Part shown: piece after piece, positions 8,720-16,920 of the stretch | Position numbering within the stretch: position 1 is the first letter of the stretch | Layout: each line of letters starts with the position of its first letter | Assembly: GCA_017462565.1 (NCBI GenBank) | Contig: JAFTQW010000045.1 | Span: 1 to 64,000 of the forward strand | Origin: Ruminococcus sp. | GTDB lineage: Bacteria; Bacillota; Clostridia; Oscillospirales; Ruminococcaceae | DNA length: 64,000 nt | Direction of reading: 5' to 3' | Made by a program: the position numbers and the translations under genes | Notes under the pieces: model-generated | Told to the model about the DNA's origin: nothing | The model's database searches: none | Seen by the model: the letters and a program-made list of their open reading frames with translations, nothing else

Positions 8720-9390
8720 TGCAGCTTGAACCAATTTCAAAAAAGGAAGCAGCCCGGTATATGGGGGTTCACGGCGAGCCGGACAGCAATGTTGCAGAGC
8801 TTCTTGATAAGGCGGAGCTTTTAGTGCGTAGGAGCGTTCATCCGAAATACGTTTACCGTGAAACGACTGTTGAACAAGTTGACGGAGGAATAAAGCTTGG
8901 TTCAGTTGCGTCACTGCTGACCGGTAATGACATCAAAAAGCATCTTGCAGGGTGTAAAAGAGCCGTTCTGCTTGCCGCAACGCTTTCCTCCGAGGCAGAT
9001 AAGCTTATAAGACAGTCGGCGGTGACCAACATGGCGGAATCTCTTGCCGTAGACTGCATTTGCAGCGCAGCAATCGAACAGGTCTGCAACAGAGCCGAGA
9101 AAGAGATTTTTTCGGAAATCAGCGCCGCATATCGCACATGGAGATTCAGTCCCGGATATGGAGATCTGCCGATATCGCTTCAATCGGATATTCTTCTGGC
9201 TCTTAATGCTCATAGAAGAATAGGTCTTACAGCTACGGAAAACAGCATACTTATCCCATCAAAGTCTGTTACAGCTATCATCGGAATTTCTGATGAGGCT
9301 ATTGAACGTGGAAAAAAAGGCTGTGCGGTCTGCAATCTTCGTGAGAGCTGCGCTTTTGTAATAACCGGAGGCGTTTGCAGAAATAGGTGA
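8716..9390 (+). CDS. Stand-alone methionine synthase (MetH) activation-domain protein
   Basis: 224 residues. It resembles the C-terminal reactivation domain of cobalamin-dependent MetH, which binds SAM and remethylates oxidised cobalamin. The SAM-binding motif RFSPGYGDLPI (about 148-158) and the ending IPSKSVTAIIGIS (about 180-192) are diagnostic. CAVCNLRESC near the C-terminus is a paired-Cys segment seen in several Clostridia members. It starts inside the metF stop codon (ATGA), so the two are translationally coupled. The catalytic MetH it would serve is not in this window. Many Clostridia keep the activation domain as a separate protein. Confidence 0.88.
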   Translation: MMQLEPISKKEAARYMGVHGEPDSNVAELLDKAELLVRRSVHPKYVYRETTVEQVDGGIKLGSVASLLTGNDIKKHLAGCKRAVLLAATLSSEADKLIRQSAVTNMAESLAVDCICSAAIEQVCNRAEKEIFSEISAAYRTWRFSPGYGDLPISLQSDILLALNAHRRIGLTATENSILIPSKSVTAIIGISDEAIERGKKGCAVCNLRESCAFVITGGVCRNR

Positions 9391-9505
9391 ACTAAATTTT
9401 AATCAGATAAAAAAATTGCCAAAATCAACTGATTGTATATATTTTAAAGAGCTTTTAATGTGTAAAATCACTATTATTCTGCTATATTTATATGAAAAAT
9501 GAATA

Positions 9506-9535
9506 TTGACATTGCAGGCTTAAAAATGTTATAAT
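9506..9535 (+). promoter_or_regulatory. Promoter of the sugar-binding lipoprotein gene
   Basis: TTGACA, 18 bases, TATAAT, with the start codon about 66 bases downstream of the -10 box. Confidence 0.6.
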
Positions 9536-9601
9536 AATAGAAAAGCGTGTGATTAAATTGCCTTTCTCTCATGGCAGGTTTTTAATAAAGGAGTTTTATA
9601 A

Positions 9602-11017
9602 ATGAAAAAATTAAAAGCATTCCTCAGTGTATTGATTATAACAACTGCCGCTTTTTCCGTATCAGCTTGCGGAAACGGAAGCTCTGGCAACAAATCTGAA
9701 GACGAAAATAAATATGAAGATCAGACTATGCCGCAGGAGAAAAGAGATCAGATTGTTGAAAGAGTTAAGAACGATTCAGATTCTCTTCTTACAGGCGAGC
9801 TTTCCAATAAAACCATCAAGTGGATGTCAACCTGGGATATAAATCCGGATTCTTCGGGAAAAAATACTCCTGCTGATCTTGTTATCTTTCAGGAAGCTTA
9901 CGGCGGAAACGTTGAATTCCATAAGGTTTCGTTCAGTGAACGCTACGATAAGCTTGCTCAGGCTATAAGCAGCGATGAGGGAATTGATTTTTTCTACGCC
10001 GGCGATCTTGATGCTATTCCAAAGGGAGCAATCAGGGGTATGTTTGCTCCTGCGGATGATTATATAGACTTTGAATCGCCTCTCTGGGAAGATGTTAAAG
10101 ATGTTAACGATAGTCTTATGTGGGATGGAAAGCACTATACTGCCGTTGCTCAGATGACCGGAGATGTTGTTGCAACTGTCTATAACAGAAAAACGATGCA
10201 GGAGGCAGGTCTTGAAGATCCCGCTGATCTTTATGAAAAGGGCGAGTGGACTTGGGATGCGTTCCAGTCTATGCTTGAAAGCTTTGTTGATACCGATAAT
10301 CAGCGTTACGGAATTGACGGCTGGTGGTTTGAATTTGGTCTTATTGATACAATAGGTGTTCCGCCTATCAGCATTGAGGACGGAAAACTTGTAAGCAATT
10401 TAGGCGATCCGGCTATGGAACGTGTTCAGAACTGGCTGTATGAGCTGTATCAGCAGAATTTTATCGCTATCGGAGTCGGCGATTACGGCTGGGATGCAAG
10501 ACCGAATTATATCGGCGAGGGAAAGCTTTTATTCTATCCCGTAGGACTTTATGAGCTTTACGCTAAGCCGGAGATCTGGAAAGCAAAATACGGCGAGGAC
10601 GTTTTCTTTGTTCCTATGCCGAAGGATCCTGAAGCTGATGAGTATTATACTCCTACCGGAGTAGAGGCTTATTCTTTTGTTAAAGGCGGACAAAATCCGG
10701 AGGGTGTTGCAAAATATCTTGATTGCAAGCGTTTTTGTATAATCGATGAGGAATCATGCGCAATCGCAGATTCGATATTTATCGATGATTACGGCTGGAC
10801 CGAAGAAATGGTTGAAATGAGAGCTGAAATGAACAGGCTTGCAAGTGAAAATCCTGTTATAGATATTTCAAGAGGAGTTTCAAACGACTGCGGAAAGGTT
10901 ATTGACGATAATCTTCGCCTTTCATCAAGAGGAATTCCGTGGAATGAAACTTATGATTCAATCTATGCAACAGTTCAGACCTATATTGATGAAATTAACG
11001 AAGAGGCTGAAAAATAA
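9602..11017 (+). CDS. ABC transporter extracellular solute-binding lipoprotein (sugar-binding, family 1)
   Basis: 471 residues. A lipoprotein signal peptide ends in the lipobox VSAC (Cys at about 22), followed by a Gly/Ser/Asn spacer. The mature part has the carbohydrate-binding fold pattern: an early SFSERYDKLAQAI segment, GIDFFYAGD, a WDGKHYTAV hinge-type strand, and aromatic-rich WTWDAFQSML and GIDGWWFEFG stretches typical of sugar ligands. It would deliver a saccharide to a membrane ABC permease at the cell surface. No permease or ATPase gene is next to it, which is unusual; it may share a transporter encoded elsewhere. AAGGAG precedes the ATG. Confidence 0.85.
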   Translation: MKKLKAFLSVLIITTAAFSVSACGNGSSGNKSEDENKYEDQTMPQEKRDQIVERVKNDSDSLLTGELSNKTIKWMSTWDINPDSSGKNTPADLVIFQEAYGGNVEFHKVSFSERYDKLAQAISSDEGIDFFYAGDLDAIPKGAIRGMFAPADDYIDFESPLWEDVKDVNDSLMWDGKHYTAVAQMTGDVVATVYNRKTMQEAGLEDPADLYEKGEWTWDAFQSMLESFVDTDNQRYGIDGWWFEFGLIDTIGVPPISIEDGKLVSNLGDPAMERVQNWLYELYQQNFIAIGVGDYGWDARPNYIGEGKLLFYPVGLYELYAKPEIWKAKYGEDVFFVPMPKDPEADEYYTPTGVEAYSFVKGGQNPEGVAKYLDCKRFCIIDEESCAIADSIFIDDYGWTEEMVEMRAEMNRLASENPVIDISRGVSNDCGKVIDDNLRLSSRGIPWNETYDSIYATVQTYIDEINEEAEK

Positions 11018-11101
11018 TTTTTAATTTGTCTGATAAACGCAGAAATAAATCATGATAATATTATTGAAATTTATATTTCAGAAAAGAGGCTAAGATAGAT
11101 A

Positions 11102-12055
11102 ATGGATACTGTTGTTGTAACGGGCGGATGCGGACTTATCGGTCAGCATATTTGCTCAGGACTTCTGAAAAAAGGATATGCTGTTATAGCTGTAGACAGA
11201 GAACCCGGCAATTATAATGAGGGTAAGCTTAATTATTCCTTTATTCAGGCGCTTCCTAACGATAAAAATGCCTATGCTGAAATTTTTGAGAATAATAAGG
11301 TCGATGTTCTTATTCATGGCGCTTGTACAGTTGATAACGATCTGGGACCAATTATTACCGAAAAGGAAATGAACGAGGCAAAGCAATGCGATAAATTTAT
11401 CTATCGTTATGCTATGACTGAAAATGTTGGGAAGATAATTCTTCTCAGTACAGATCAGGTTTATGATTTTCCTAAAACTCGTGAACCGATAAGAGAAGAC
11501 GGCGATTTGAAGCCAATAACGAATTATGCGATTATGAAGCTGGAATCGGAAAAGGCATTTGTTTCAGAATTGCAGCATCATAAGAATGTTATGGGCTGCA
11601 TAACGAGATTTTCTCCCGTTTATACGCTCCACTTTACGGATAATCTTGTGGCAAAAATAACCGATCCGAAAGATGGTACAAAATTTGTTCTTGGAAAAGG
11701 ACAAAACGGCTTTCAGATGTGCTGTGTACATAACCTTGTGGATTTTATTCTCTGTTATGTAAAAAATGCCGATGATATGACTTATGCCGGAGTTTATAAT
11801 ATAAGCGACAAGCTTCTTACAACTGCGGCGGATATTATCTCCTTTATGCGTGAGAACCATAGTCTCGGAGCTGTTTTGCAGAAATCTCCAGGCGGAACAT
11901 TTTCAAAAATAAAGGGGCTTTTCGGCGGAAATAAGAGCGAAAAAACTAATTATCGCTATCTTGATATGTCTAAGCTTGAAAATAATAATATGCTTGATAA
12001 CACTAAAGCCGCAAAGCTTACGAACTTCCGCTGGGATATTCACAACACAAAGTAG
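11102..12055 (+). CDS. NAD(P)-dependent epimerase/dehydratase (extended SDR)
   Basis: 317 residues. An N-terminal Rossmann motif GGCGLIGQH (about 7-15) and an acidic residue after the second strand (VDRE) favour NAD. The catalytic set is STDQVYDF (Ser/Thr) and YAIMK (Y-x3-K, about 141-145). This places it among nucleotide-sugar epimerases or dehydratases, but the substrate cannot be read from the sequence. The C-terminus lacks the GalE substrate signature. It is 84 bp after the sugar-binding lipoprotein and may be read from the same promoter. It could also belong with surface polysaccharide synthesis. Confidence 0.8.
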   Translation: MDTVVVTGGCGLIGQHICSGLLKKGYAVIAVDREPGNYNEGKLNYSFIQALPNDKNAYAEIFENNKVDVLIHGACTVDNDLGPIITEKEMNEAKQCDKFIYRYAMTENVGKIILLSTDQVYDFPKTREPIREDGDLKPITNYAIMKLESEKAFVSELQHHKNVMGCITRFSPVYTLHFTDNLVAKITDPKDGTKFVLGKGQNGFQMCCVHNLVDFILCYVKNADDMTYAGVYNISDKLLTTAADIISFMRENHSLGAVLQKSPGGTFSKIKGLFGGNKSEKTNYRYLDMSKLENNNMLDNTKAAKLTNFRWDIHNTK

Positions 12056-12077
12056 CATATATTAAGTTTTGTTAATA

Positions 12078-12116
12078 AAAAAGGACTGCTGAATTTTCAA
12101 CAGTCCTTAATTTTAC
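12078..12116. terminator. Bidirectional terminator between SDR gene and rqcP
   Basis: AAGGACTG/CAGTCCTT stem (12081-12108) flanked by A runs on the left and T on the right, so it works for both converging genes. Confidence 0.85.
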
Positions 12117-12131
12117 GTTTAAAATCTGTGT

Positions 12132-12377
12132 TCAACCGTCTATAATGGTATAATTATCGGCGGCATTTTCCTTTGTTGCGTGTTCGGCAACGCTAAGAAC
12201 CTTAACCTTTAGTGGATGAGCACCCATATTTATCTCAATGATATCGCCCACTTTAACGTCATAAGATGCTCTTGCAATTTTTCCGTTTACAGCGATTTTT
12301 TCAGCGTCACACGCCTCATTGGCAATGGTTCTGCGCTTGATAAGACGAGTTACTTTAAGATATTTATCAAGTCTCAT
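12132..12377 (-). CDS. rqcP: S4-domain RNA-binding protein RqcP (YabO/Hsp15 family)
   Basis: 81 residues, nearly all an S4 RNA-binding domain (MRLDKYLKVTRLIKRRT at the start, then ACDAEKIAVNGK and VKVGDIIEI). RqcP stabilises RqcH and P-tRNA on stalled 60S-like 50S subunits during C-terminal alanine tailing. In many Firmicutes it sits next to mazG and, in Clostridia, hup. Here those two genes are upstream on the same strand but separated by a family B repeat and a terminator. GGAAGGAGG gives a strong ribosome site. The C-terminal tail (HATKENAADNYTIIDG) is short and acidic. Confidence 0.9.
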   Translation of the reverse strand: MRLDKYLKVTRLIKRRTIANEACDAEKIAVNGKIARASYDVKVGDIIEINMGAHPLKVKVLSVAEHATKENAADNYTIIDG

Positions 12378-12393
12378 ATAAAATCCTCCTTCC

Positions 12394-12613
12394 GGCAGTA
12401 TTGTTTACCTTTTTTGTATATAAGGGGGGACTCTGTCCCCCTGCCCCCCTGCCAAAGGGGAGTACATCCCCTTTGGAAACCCGATATTAATTCTGTTGAT
12501 ACCCTATAAGGGCATCAACAGAATTAGGAAGAATGCCCATGGGATAACGATTCCTTGACAGGAGTACAGGAAGACAAAATCTCTTATAATACAAAATAGT
12601 AAACAATGCTGCC
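12394..12613 (+). repeat. Family B modular hairpin element, copy 1
   Basis: About 220 bp between hup and rqcP. The ends form an imperfect inverted repeat of about 31 bp (12394-12424 with 12583-12613; both read GGCAG-ATTGTTTAC outward-in). The shared core is GGGGGACTCTGTCCCC, then CTGCCAAAGGGGAG and TTGGAAACCCGATATTAAT. A terminal stem-loop TAATTCTGTTGAT...ATCAACAGAATTA lies at 12488-12526. It lacks the extra hairpin block found in copies 2-4. No ORF. Confidence 0.75.
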
Positions 12614-12620
12614 AAAATCT

Positions 12621-12648
12621 AAAAAGCCGCACAGGGGATTGTGCGGCT
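12621..12648 (-). terminator. Terminator of hup
   Basis: AGCCGCACA/TGTGCGGCT stem followed, on the minus strand, by five T. It lies 13 bp after the hup stop. Confidence 0.88.
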
Positions 12649-12660
12649 CAAATTATTCAA

Positions 12661-12936
12661 TTACTTGTTAACAGCCTCTTTAAGAGCCTTTCCAGCCTTG
12701 AAAGCAGGAGCCTTGCTTGGAGGACAGGTCATCATCTGCTTTGTTCTTGGATTAAGGCAAGTCTTTTCGCCTCTCTCACGAACCTCAAATGTACCAAAGC
12801 CTGTAATTGAAACTTTTTCGCCGTTTACAAGCGCTTCCTGAATGGCAGCAAGTGTAGCTTCAAGAGCGGAAGCAGCGTCTTTTTTTGTGCAGTTAGCTTT
12901 ATCTGCGATAGAGTTAATAAGTTCTGTTTTAGTCAT
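12661..12936 (-). CDS. hup: HU family DNA-binding protein
   Basis: 91 residues from ATG 12936. It is a small basic histone-like protein that bends and compacts DNA as a dimer. It shows the typical HU start (MTKTELINSIADKANCTKKDA), GEKVSITGFGTFEVRER in the dimer core, and an arm with NPRTKQMMTCPPSKAPAFKAGKALK. The frame is open upstream, but the GGAGG site 7 bases before this ATG, together with family length, decides the start. The start codon lies inside the last codons of mazG (8-bp overlap), so hup is translationally coupled to mazG. Confidence 0.96.
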   Translation of the reverse strand: MTKTELINSIADKANCTKKDAASALEATLAAIQEALVNGEKVSITGFGTFEVRERGEKTCLNPRTKQMMTCPPSKAPAFKAGKALKEAVNK

Positions 12937-13750
12937 TGTCAATTTCCTCCGAGTTAATAATATGTTTAGCCTTGTCCCAGTAAACGTCAAGCTCTTCGAT
13001 AGAAAGCGAGTTCATATCAAGATTATCGGAAGCTGTGAGCTTTTCGGTAACAGCGAAACGCTTAATGAACTTTTCAGTAGCTGATTTAAGAGCAAGCTCC
13101 GCATCAATACCAAGATGACGTGCTGCATTTACACATGAAAAGAGCAGATCGCCGAGTTCTTCTTCGATATCAGCCTTATTGCCGGCCGCAATAGCTTTAT
13201 CAAGTTCAGACTTTTCCGAATTGATACAAGCGACAGCGTCATCAGCAGAGCGGAAGTCCATTCCGGCACGCATAGCACGCTTGCCGACCTTCTGCGCCCT
13301 CATCAGAGCAGGAAGTGATTTAGCTACGCTGTTAAGAGTATCGGTATAGCTTTCCTGACCTTTGGTTTTCATTTTGATAGCGTCCCAGTTTTTAAGCACC
13401 TGATCGGTGTTATCAGTCGAAACGTCTCCGAAAACGTGGGGATGACGGATAATAAGCTTTTTGCATATCTCGTCGCAGACATCGGCAAAAGCGAACGAAC
13501 CTGTTTCCTCCTCGATTCTGCAATGGAAAACGACCTGAAGCAGAACGTCGCCAAGCTCTTCACGAAGAAGCTCAGTATCTTTAAGATCAATAGCTTCGAT
13601 AGCCTCGCAGGTTTCCTCGATAAAATCACTTTTTATAGATTCATGAGTCTGTTCACGATCCCAGGGACATCCGCCATCGCTTCTGAGAAGTCTTACGATG
13701 TCGATAAGATCGTTAATAGAATAATTAGGTTTCTGCTGGAATTCAACCAT
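12929..13750 (-). CDS. mazG: Nucleoside triphosphate pyrophosphohydrolase MazG
   Basis: 273 residues from ATG 13750 (a GTG at 13762 is possible but too close to the GGGAG site). MazG hydrolyses NTPs and dNTPs to monophosphate and pyrophosphate and helps clear abnormal nucleotides. The N-terminal half holds CPWDREQTH and the metal-binding EETCEAIEAI...EELGDVLLQ. A second MazG half follows with EEELGDLLFSCVNAARHLGID, so both repeats are present. Its last 8 bases overlap hup and contain that gene's ribosome site. mazG next to hup and rqcP is a conserved Clostridia arrangement. Confidence 0.94.
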   Translation of the reverse strand: MVEFQQKPNYSINDLIDIVRLLRSDGGCPWDREQTHESIKSDFIEETCEAIEAIDLKDTELLREELGDVLLQVVFHCRIEEETGSFAFADVCDEICKKLIIRHPHVFGDVSTDNTDQVLKNWDAIKMKTKGQESYTDTLNSVAKSLPALMRAQKVGKRAMRAGMDFRSADDAVACINSEKSELDKAIAAGNKADIEEELGDLLFSCVNAARHLGIDAELALKSATEKFIKRFAVTEKLTASDNLDMNSLSIEELDVYWDKAKHIINSEEIDND

Positions 13751-13786
13751 ACTTAAACACACTCCCTTTAAGACAGGCTAAGTAAT

Positions 13787-13815
13787 ATAATACCTTAAAA
13801 TTTGATAAAATGCAA
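13787..13815 (-). promoter_or_regulatory. Promoter of mazG-hup
   Basis: On the minus strand: TTGCAT, 17 bases, TATTAT, ending about 37 bases before the mazG ATG. An AGCTTGC/GCAAGCT inverted repeat with a long loop just upstream may end the trpS transcript. Confidence 0.5.
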
Positions 13816-13907
13816 GCTGTTTTGACATTTTTGGCAATATAGCACAATAGCTTGCGTAAAGATACGGTTGTTTGTACATTTTGCCGTATGCTCGCAGTAA
13901 ATCAGGG

Positions 13908-14906
13908 TCAGGTTTTATCAACAAAACCAACCTTGCGGTAAACCTTTGAAACGATTCTCTGCGAGTATCTGAGGGCTTTTTCAGCACCCTCCGTGTAGCA
14001 TTTTTTAAGGAAAGCCTTATCCTGAGAAATGCGGGCAAATTCAGTTCTTACCGGTTCAAGATGATCGGCAACAGCCTCACCGACAGCAAGTTTGAAGTCG
14101 CCGTATCCTTTTCCGGCAAATTCTGATTCTATAGCGGCAAAATCCTTACCGGTAACGCTCGAATATATGGTCATAAGGTTGTTTATGCCGTCCTTGCCTT
14201 CACGGTAGCAGATTTCCGCTTCACTGTCGGTAACGGCACGCTTGAATTTGCGGATAATCGTATCCTTATCATCAAGGATGAGTATAACAGCGTTTGGATT
14301 ATCGTCTGATTTAGACATTTTCTTAGTCGGATCCTGAAGCGACATTACCTTTGCCCCAACCTTTGGGATATATGGTTCAGGCAGAGTAAAGAAGTCACCG
14401 TAACGCTGATTAAAGCGCTGAGCGATATTTCTCGCAAGCTCAAGATGCTGCTTCTGGTCAACACCTACAGGGACGAGATCGGCGTTGTAAGCGAGAATAT
14501 CGGCTGCCATAAGAACAGGATATGTAAAAAGTCCGGAATTGATGTCGTCGGGATGACGCTGGCTTTTATCCTTGAACTGAGTCATACGGGAAAGCTCGCC
14601 GAACTGGGTATTGCATCCGAGAACCCAGCTAAGTTCAGCGTGAGTTTTAACGTGGCTCTGGATGAAGAGAATAGATTTTTCCGGATCAATGCCGCAAGCC
14701 ATAAGCAGAGCATAGGAATTCATCGTACTCTGACGGAGCTTTACAGGGCCTTGCTTTACCGTAATAGCGTGCATATCGACAACGCAGTAAATGCAGTTGT
14801 ATTCATCCTGAAGAGGTCCCCAGTTTCTTATTGCGCCGATGTAATTTCCAAGAGTAAACGTGCCGGTTGGCTGAATACCACTGAAAATCAGCTTTTTATT
14901 TTCCAT
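13908..14906 (-). CDS. trpS: Tryptophan-tRNA ligase
   Basis: 332 residues, a class I aminoacyl-tRNA synthetase charging tRNA-Trp. The HIGH-like motif is TGTFTLGNYIGA (about 12-23) and the KMSKS motif is present in full (KKMSKSDDNP, near 190). IYCVVDMHAITV, SHVKTHAELSWVLGCNTQ and YPVLMAADILAY are typical TrpS segments. ATG 14906 is chosen because it has AAGGAG 11 bases upstream; an upstream TTG at 14915 is too close. It lies 15 bp after an unknown gene and is probably co-transcribed with it. No T-box leader is visible. Confidence 0.96.
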   Translation of the reverse strand: MENKKLIFSGIQPTGTFTLGNYIGAIRNWGPLQDEYNCIYCVVDMHAITVKQGPVKLRQSTMNSYALLMACGIDPEKSILFIQSHVKTHAELSWVLGCNTQFGELSRMTQFKDKSQRHPDDINSGLFTYPVLMAADILAYNADLVPVGVDQKQHLELARNIAQRFNQRYGDFFTLPEPYIPKVGAKVMSLQDPTKKMSKSDDNPNAVILILDDKDTIIRKFKRAVTDSEAEICYREGKDGINNLMTIYSSVTGKDFAAIESEFAGKGYGDFKLAVGEAVADHLEPVRTEFARISQDKAFLKKCYTEGAEKALRYSQRIVSKVYRKVGFVDKT

Positions 14907-14921
14907 ATTGAACAAATCTCC

Positions 14922-15443
14922 TTACTTTGCAGCATTGCGTCTTTCAGCGCTGTCTTTGAGCTGACAGTTTCTGAGTTCATCAAGTACACGCTGATAAAGA
15001 ACATAAATAGTACGCTTTTCAACTTCTTCTTCGGGAATGCGTCCGGAAGGGAGAGTGGTTTTATAAATGCCGCCCTTTGTTAAAAGGAAGATGTTATGCG
15101 CTCTGTTTGTTGGAAGGTCGAATTTGGTTGTCTTTTCGCATTTAGGAAGAAGCTGACCTGCGTTTGCTACGAGAGCGTGGGAAGCCTGAACGAGATTTCT
15201 GTATTTCTGAGCAGCTCCGGTATATTCTCCGCCGTTATTGAAATAGAGGTTAGCGGCTCCGTTAATGAAGCATACCATAGTTGTGAGAACCTCGGGCGAC
15301 ATGGGAATATCAATAACAACGCCGAAAACGTCGTTCTTTTTGAAGTTAGCCTTAAAAAAATCAGCAGGGAAGTTGATCGCCTGACCTCTTGTCATGAGGT
15401 ATTTCTGTGTGACAGAATATCTGCCTGTGTTTCTGTTTGGCAT
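14922..15443 (-). CDS. Conserved hypothetical protein in the trpS transcription unit
   Basis: 173 residues, no signal peptide or transmembrane segment. I do not recognise the family. Visible features are a basic start (MPNRNTGRYSVTQKYL), a hydrophobic patch (VFGVVIDIPMSPEVLTTMVCFINGAANLYFNNGGEY) and a mixed C-terminal half ending in a charged helix-like stretch (PEEEVEKRTIYVLYQRVLDELRN). It has a clear AAAGG ribosome site and ends 15 bp before trpS, which supports it being real. A role linked to translation is only suggested by the neighbour. Confidence 0.75.
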   Translation of the reverse strand: MPNRNTGRYSVTQKYLMTRGQAINFPADFFKANFKKNDVFGVVIDIPMSPEVLTTMVCFINGAANLYFNNGGEYTGAAQKYRNLVQASHALVANAGQLLPKCEKTTKFDLPTNRAHNIFLLTKGGIYKTTLPSGRIPEEEVEKRTIYVLYQRVLDELRNCQLKDSAERRNAAK

Positions 15444-15489
15444 AATAATTTTCCTTTCATTTATGTATATTTTGAGTTATAGGTTAGTC

Positions 15490-15605
15490 GTAAATAGAGA
15501 CAAGCAATGTTATATTAACAGGGATTTTTTCCCTATGGCTTCCTTGCCAAGGTAATTAGTCTCTGTTGGGTATTCGCTCTTTGGCAGGAGTATGGGGACA
15601 GAATT
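15490..15605 (-). repeat. Possible degenerate family B element
   Basis: Read on the minus strand, TTCTGTCCCC, then CTCCTGCCAAAG and AATACCC follow the order of the family B core (CTCTGTCCCC, CCTGCCAAAGGGG, TACATCCC). The rest is too diverged to align by eye, and the outer arms (GTTAG-C-TAA) are weak. Apart from this the gap 15444-15609 holds nothing I can support. Confidence 0.35.
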
Positions 15606-15609
15606 TTCC

Positions 15610-16803
15610 TTAGTCTAACATATCTCTTGTCATCTTAGCGAGAATGTCCATACCCTTTTTAATTTGTTCGTTAGTCGGCGTTGAATAATTGAGACGGAAT
15701 GAACGGCTGACTTCGTTTTCGTCAATGCAGAATGAATTTCCCGGAACAACGGCAATTTTGTAATCCTTAACAGCATTGGTGCAGAAAGCGTTCATATCAC
15801 ATCCCTCCGGAAGAGTACACCAGATGAACAGACCGCCTTCAGGCTTGGTATAAGTGATTTTTTTCGAGAATCCGCTTTCTATAAGACCGCACATAAGCTC
15901 GCATTTTTCTTTATAGATCGCACGAAGCTTATTGAAATGCTCTTCACGGTTTACGCTGGACATAAAGCGGTGCGAAACGACCTGCGCCCAGATATTTGAA
16001 TGAACGTCCGAAACCTGTTTGCAAACGACGATTTTCTGAATGATTGCAGCCGGAGCTGAAACGTAGCCTGTTCTGAATCCGGGAGAGATAAGCTTTGAGA
16101 AGGTGCTGGAGTAGATAACTCTGCCTTCGGTATCCAGACTTTTAATAGAGGGGATAGTCTCGCCGGCAAATCTGAGTTCGCCGTAGGGGTCGTCCTCCAG
16201 AATAATGAAATCATACTTGCAGGCAAGCTCGTAAACGGCTTTTCTTTTAGCAAACGACATTGTTCTTCCGGTTGGATTCTGGAAATTCGGAATAAGGTAA
16301 AGAATTTTGACATTCGGCTCAGTTTTCAGAGCATTTTCGAGCTTTTCAAGATTAATGCCGTCCTCTTCCATATCAATACCTTTGAGATTTACGTTATAAG
16401 AGCGGAAAGCGTTCAGCGAACCGATAAAGCTCGGTGATTCACAAAGAAGAGTATCGCCCTCGTTAAGCAGAACCTTGCAGGAAAGCTCGTTTGCCTGCTG
16501 TCCGCCTGAAGTGATGACAAGGTCGTCGAATTCCGGATGAAAACAATTTTTTTCGCTCATCCAGTTTTTCAGATAGTCACGAAGCGGAGTGTAACCCTCT
16601 GTAATGCTGTATTGAAGAGCAAGAACGGGATCGTTTTTGAGCAGTTCTGCGGAGATCTCGGCAATTGCCTCTTTGGGAAAAGCTTCCGGAGCAGGATTTC
16701 CTGCCGCAAAGGATATAACTTCCGGATCGGAGGTATATTTGAGAATCTCACGGATAGCAGAAGCTTTAAGTCCGCTGACTTTATCGGAAAATTTATAATC
16801 CAT
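15610..16803 (-). CDS. PLP-dependent aminotransferase, class I (MocR/2-aminoadipate type)
   Basis: 397 residues. A fold-type I aminotransferase like LysN/aromatic aminotransferases: FAAGNPAPEAFP near the N-terminus, QYSITEGYTPLRDYL, the cofactor-binding SGGQQANELSCKVLL and the PNFQNPTGRTMS motif. The PLP-binding Lys is in SSTFSKLISPGFRTGYV. A C-terminal RLNYS segment binds the substrate carboxylate. Such enzymes transaminate amino acids with broad specificity (aromatic, branched-chain, 2-aminoadipate). No winged-helix domain is attached, so it is an enzyme rather than a MocR regulator. It is a single gene, its 3' end close to a degenerate repeat. Confidence 0.9.
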   Translation of the reverse strand: MDYKFSDKVSGLKASAIREILKYTSDPEVISFAAGNPAPEAFPKEAIAEISAELLKNDPVLALQYSITEGYTPLRDYLKNWMSEKNCFHPEFDDLVITSGGQQANELSCKVLLNEGDTLLCESPSFIGSLNAFRSYNVNLKGIDMEEDGINLEKLENALKTEPNVKILYLIPNFQNPTGRTMSFAKRKAVYELACKYDFIILEDDPYGELRFAGETIPSIKSLDTEGRVIYSSTFSKLISPGFRTGYVSAPAAIIQKIVVCKQVSDVHSNIWAQVVSHRFMSSVNREEHFNKLRAIYKEKCELMCGLIESGFSKKITYTKPEGGLFIWCTLPEGCDMNAFCTNAVKDYKIAVVPGNSFCIDENEVSRSFRLNYSTPTNEQIKKGMDILAKMTRDMLD

Positions 16804-16920
16804 AGTAAAAATTCCTTTCTAAATAATAGAGTTAAAATGCGGATAAGCCGCATAAATTTTCAGAACAAATATATTATACCACATATTTTTGATTTCTGCA
16901 ACATATATTTTTATGAAAAG

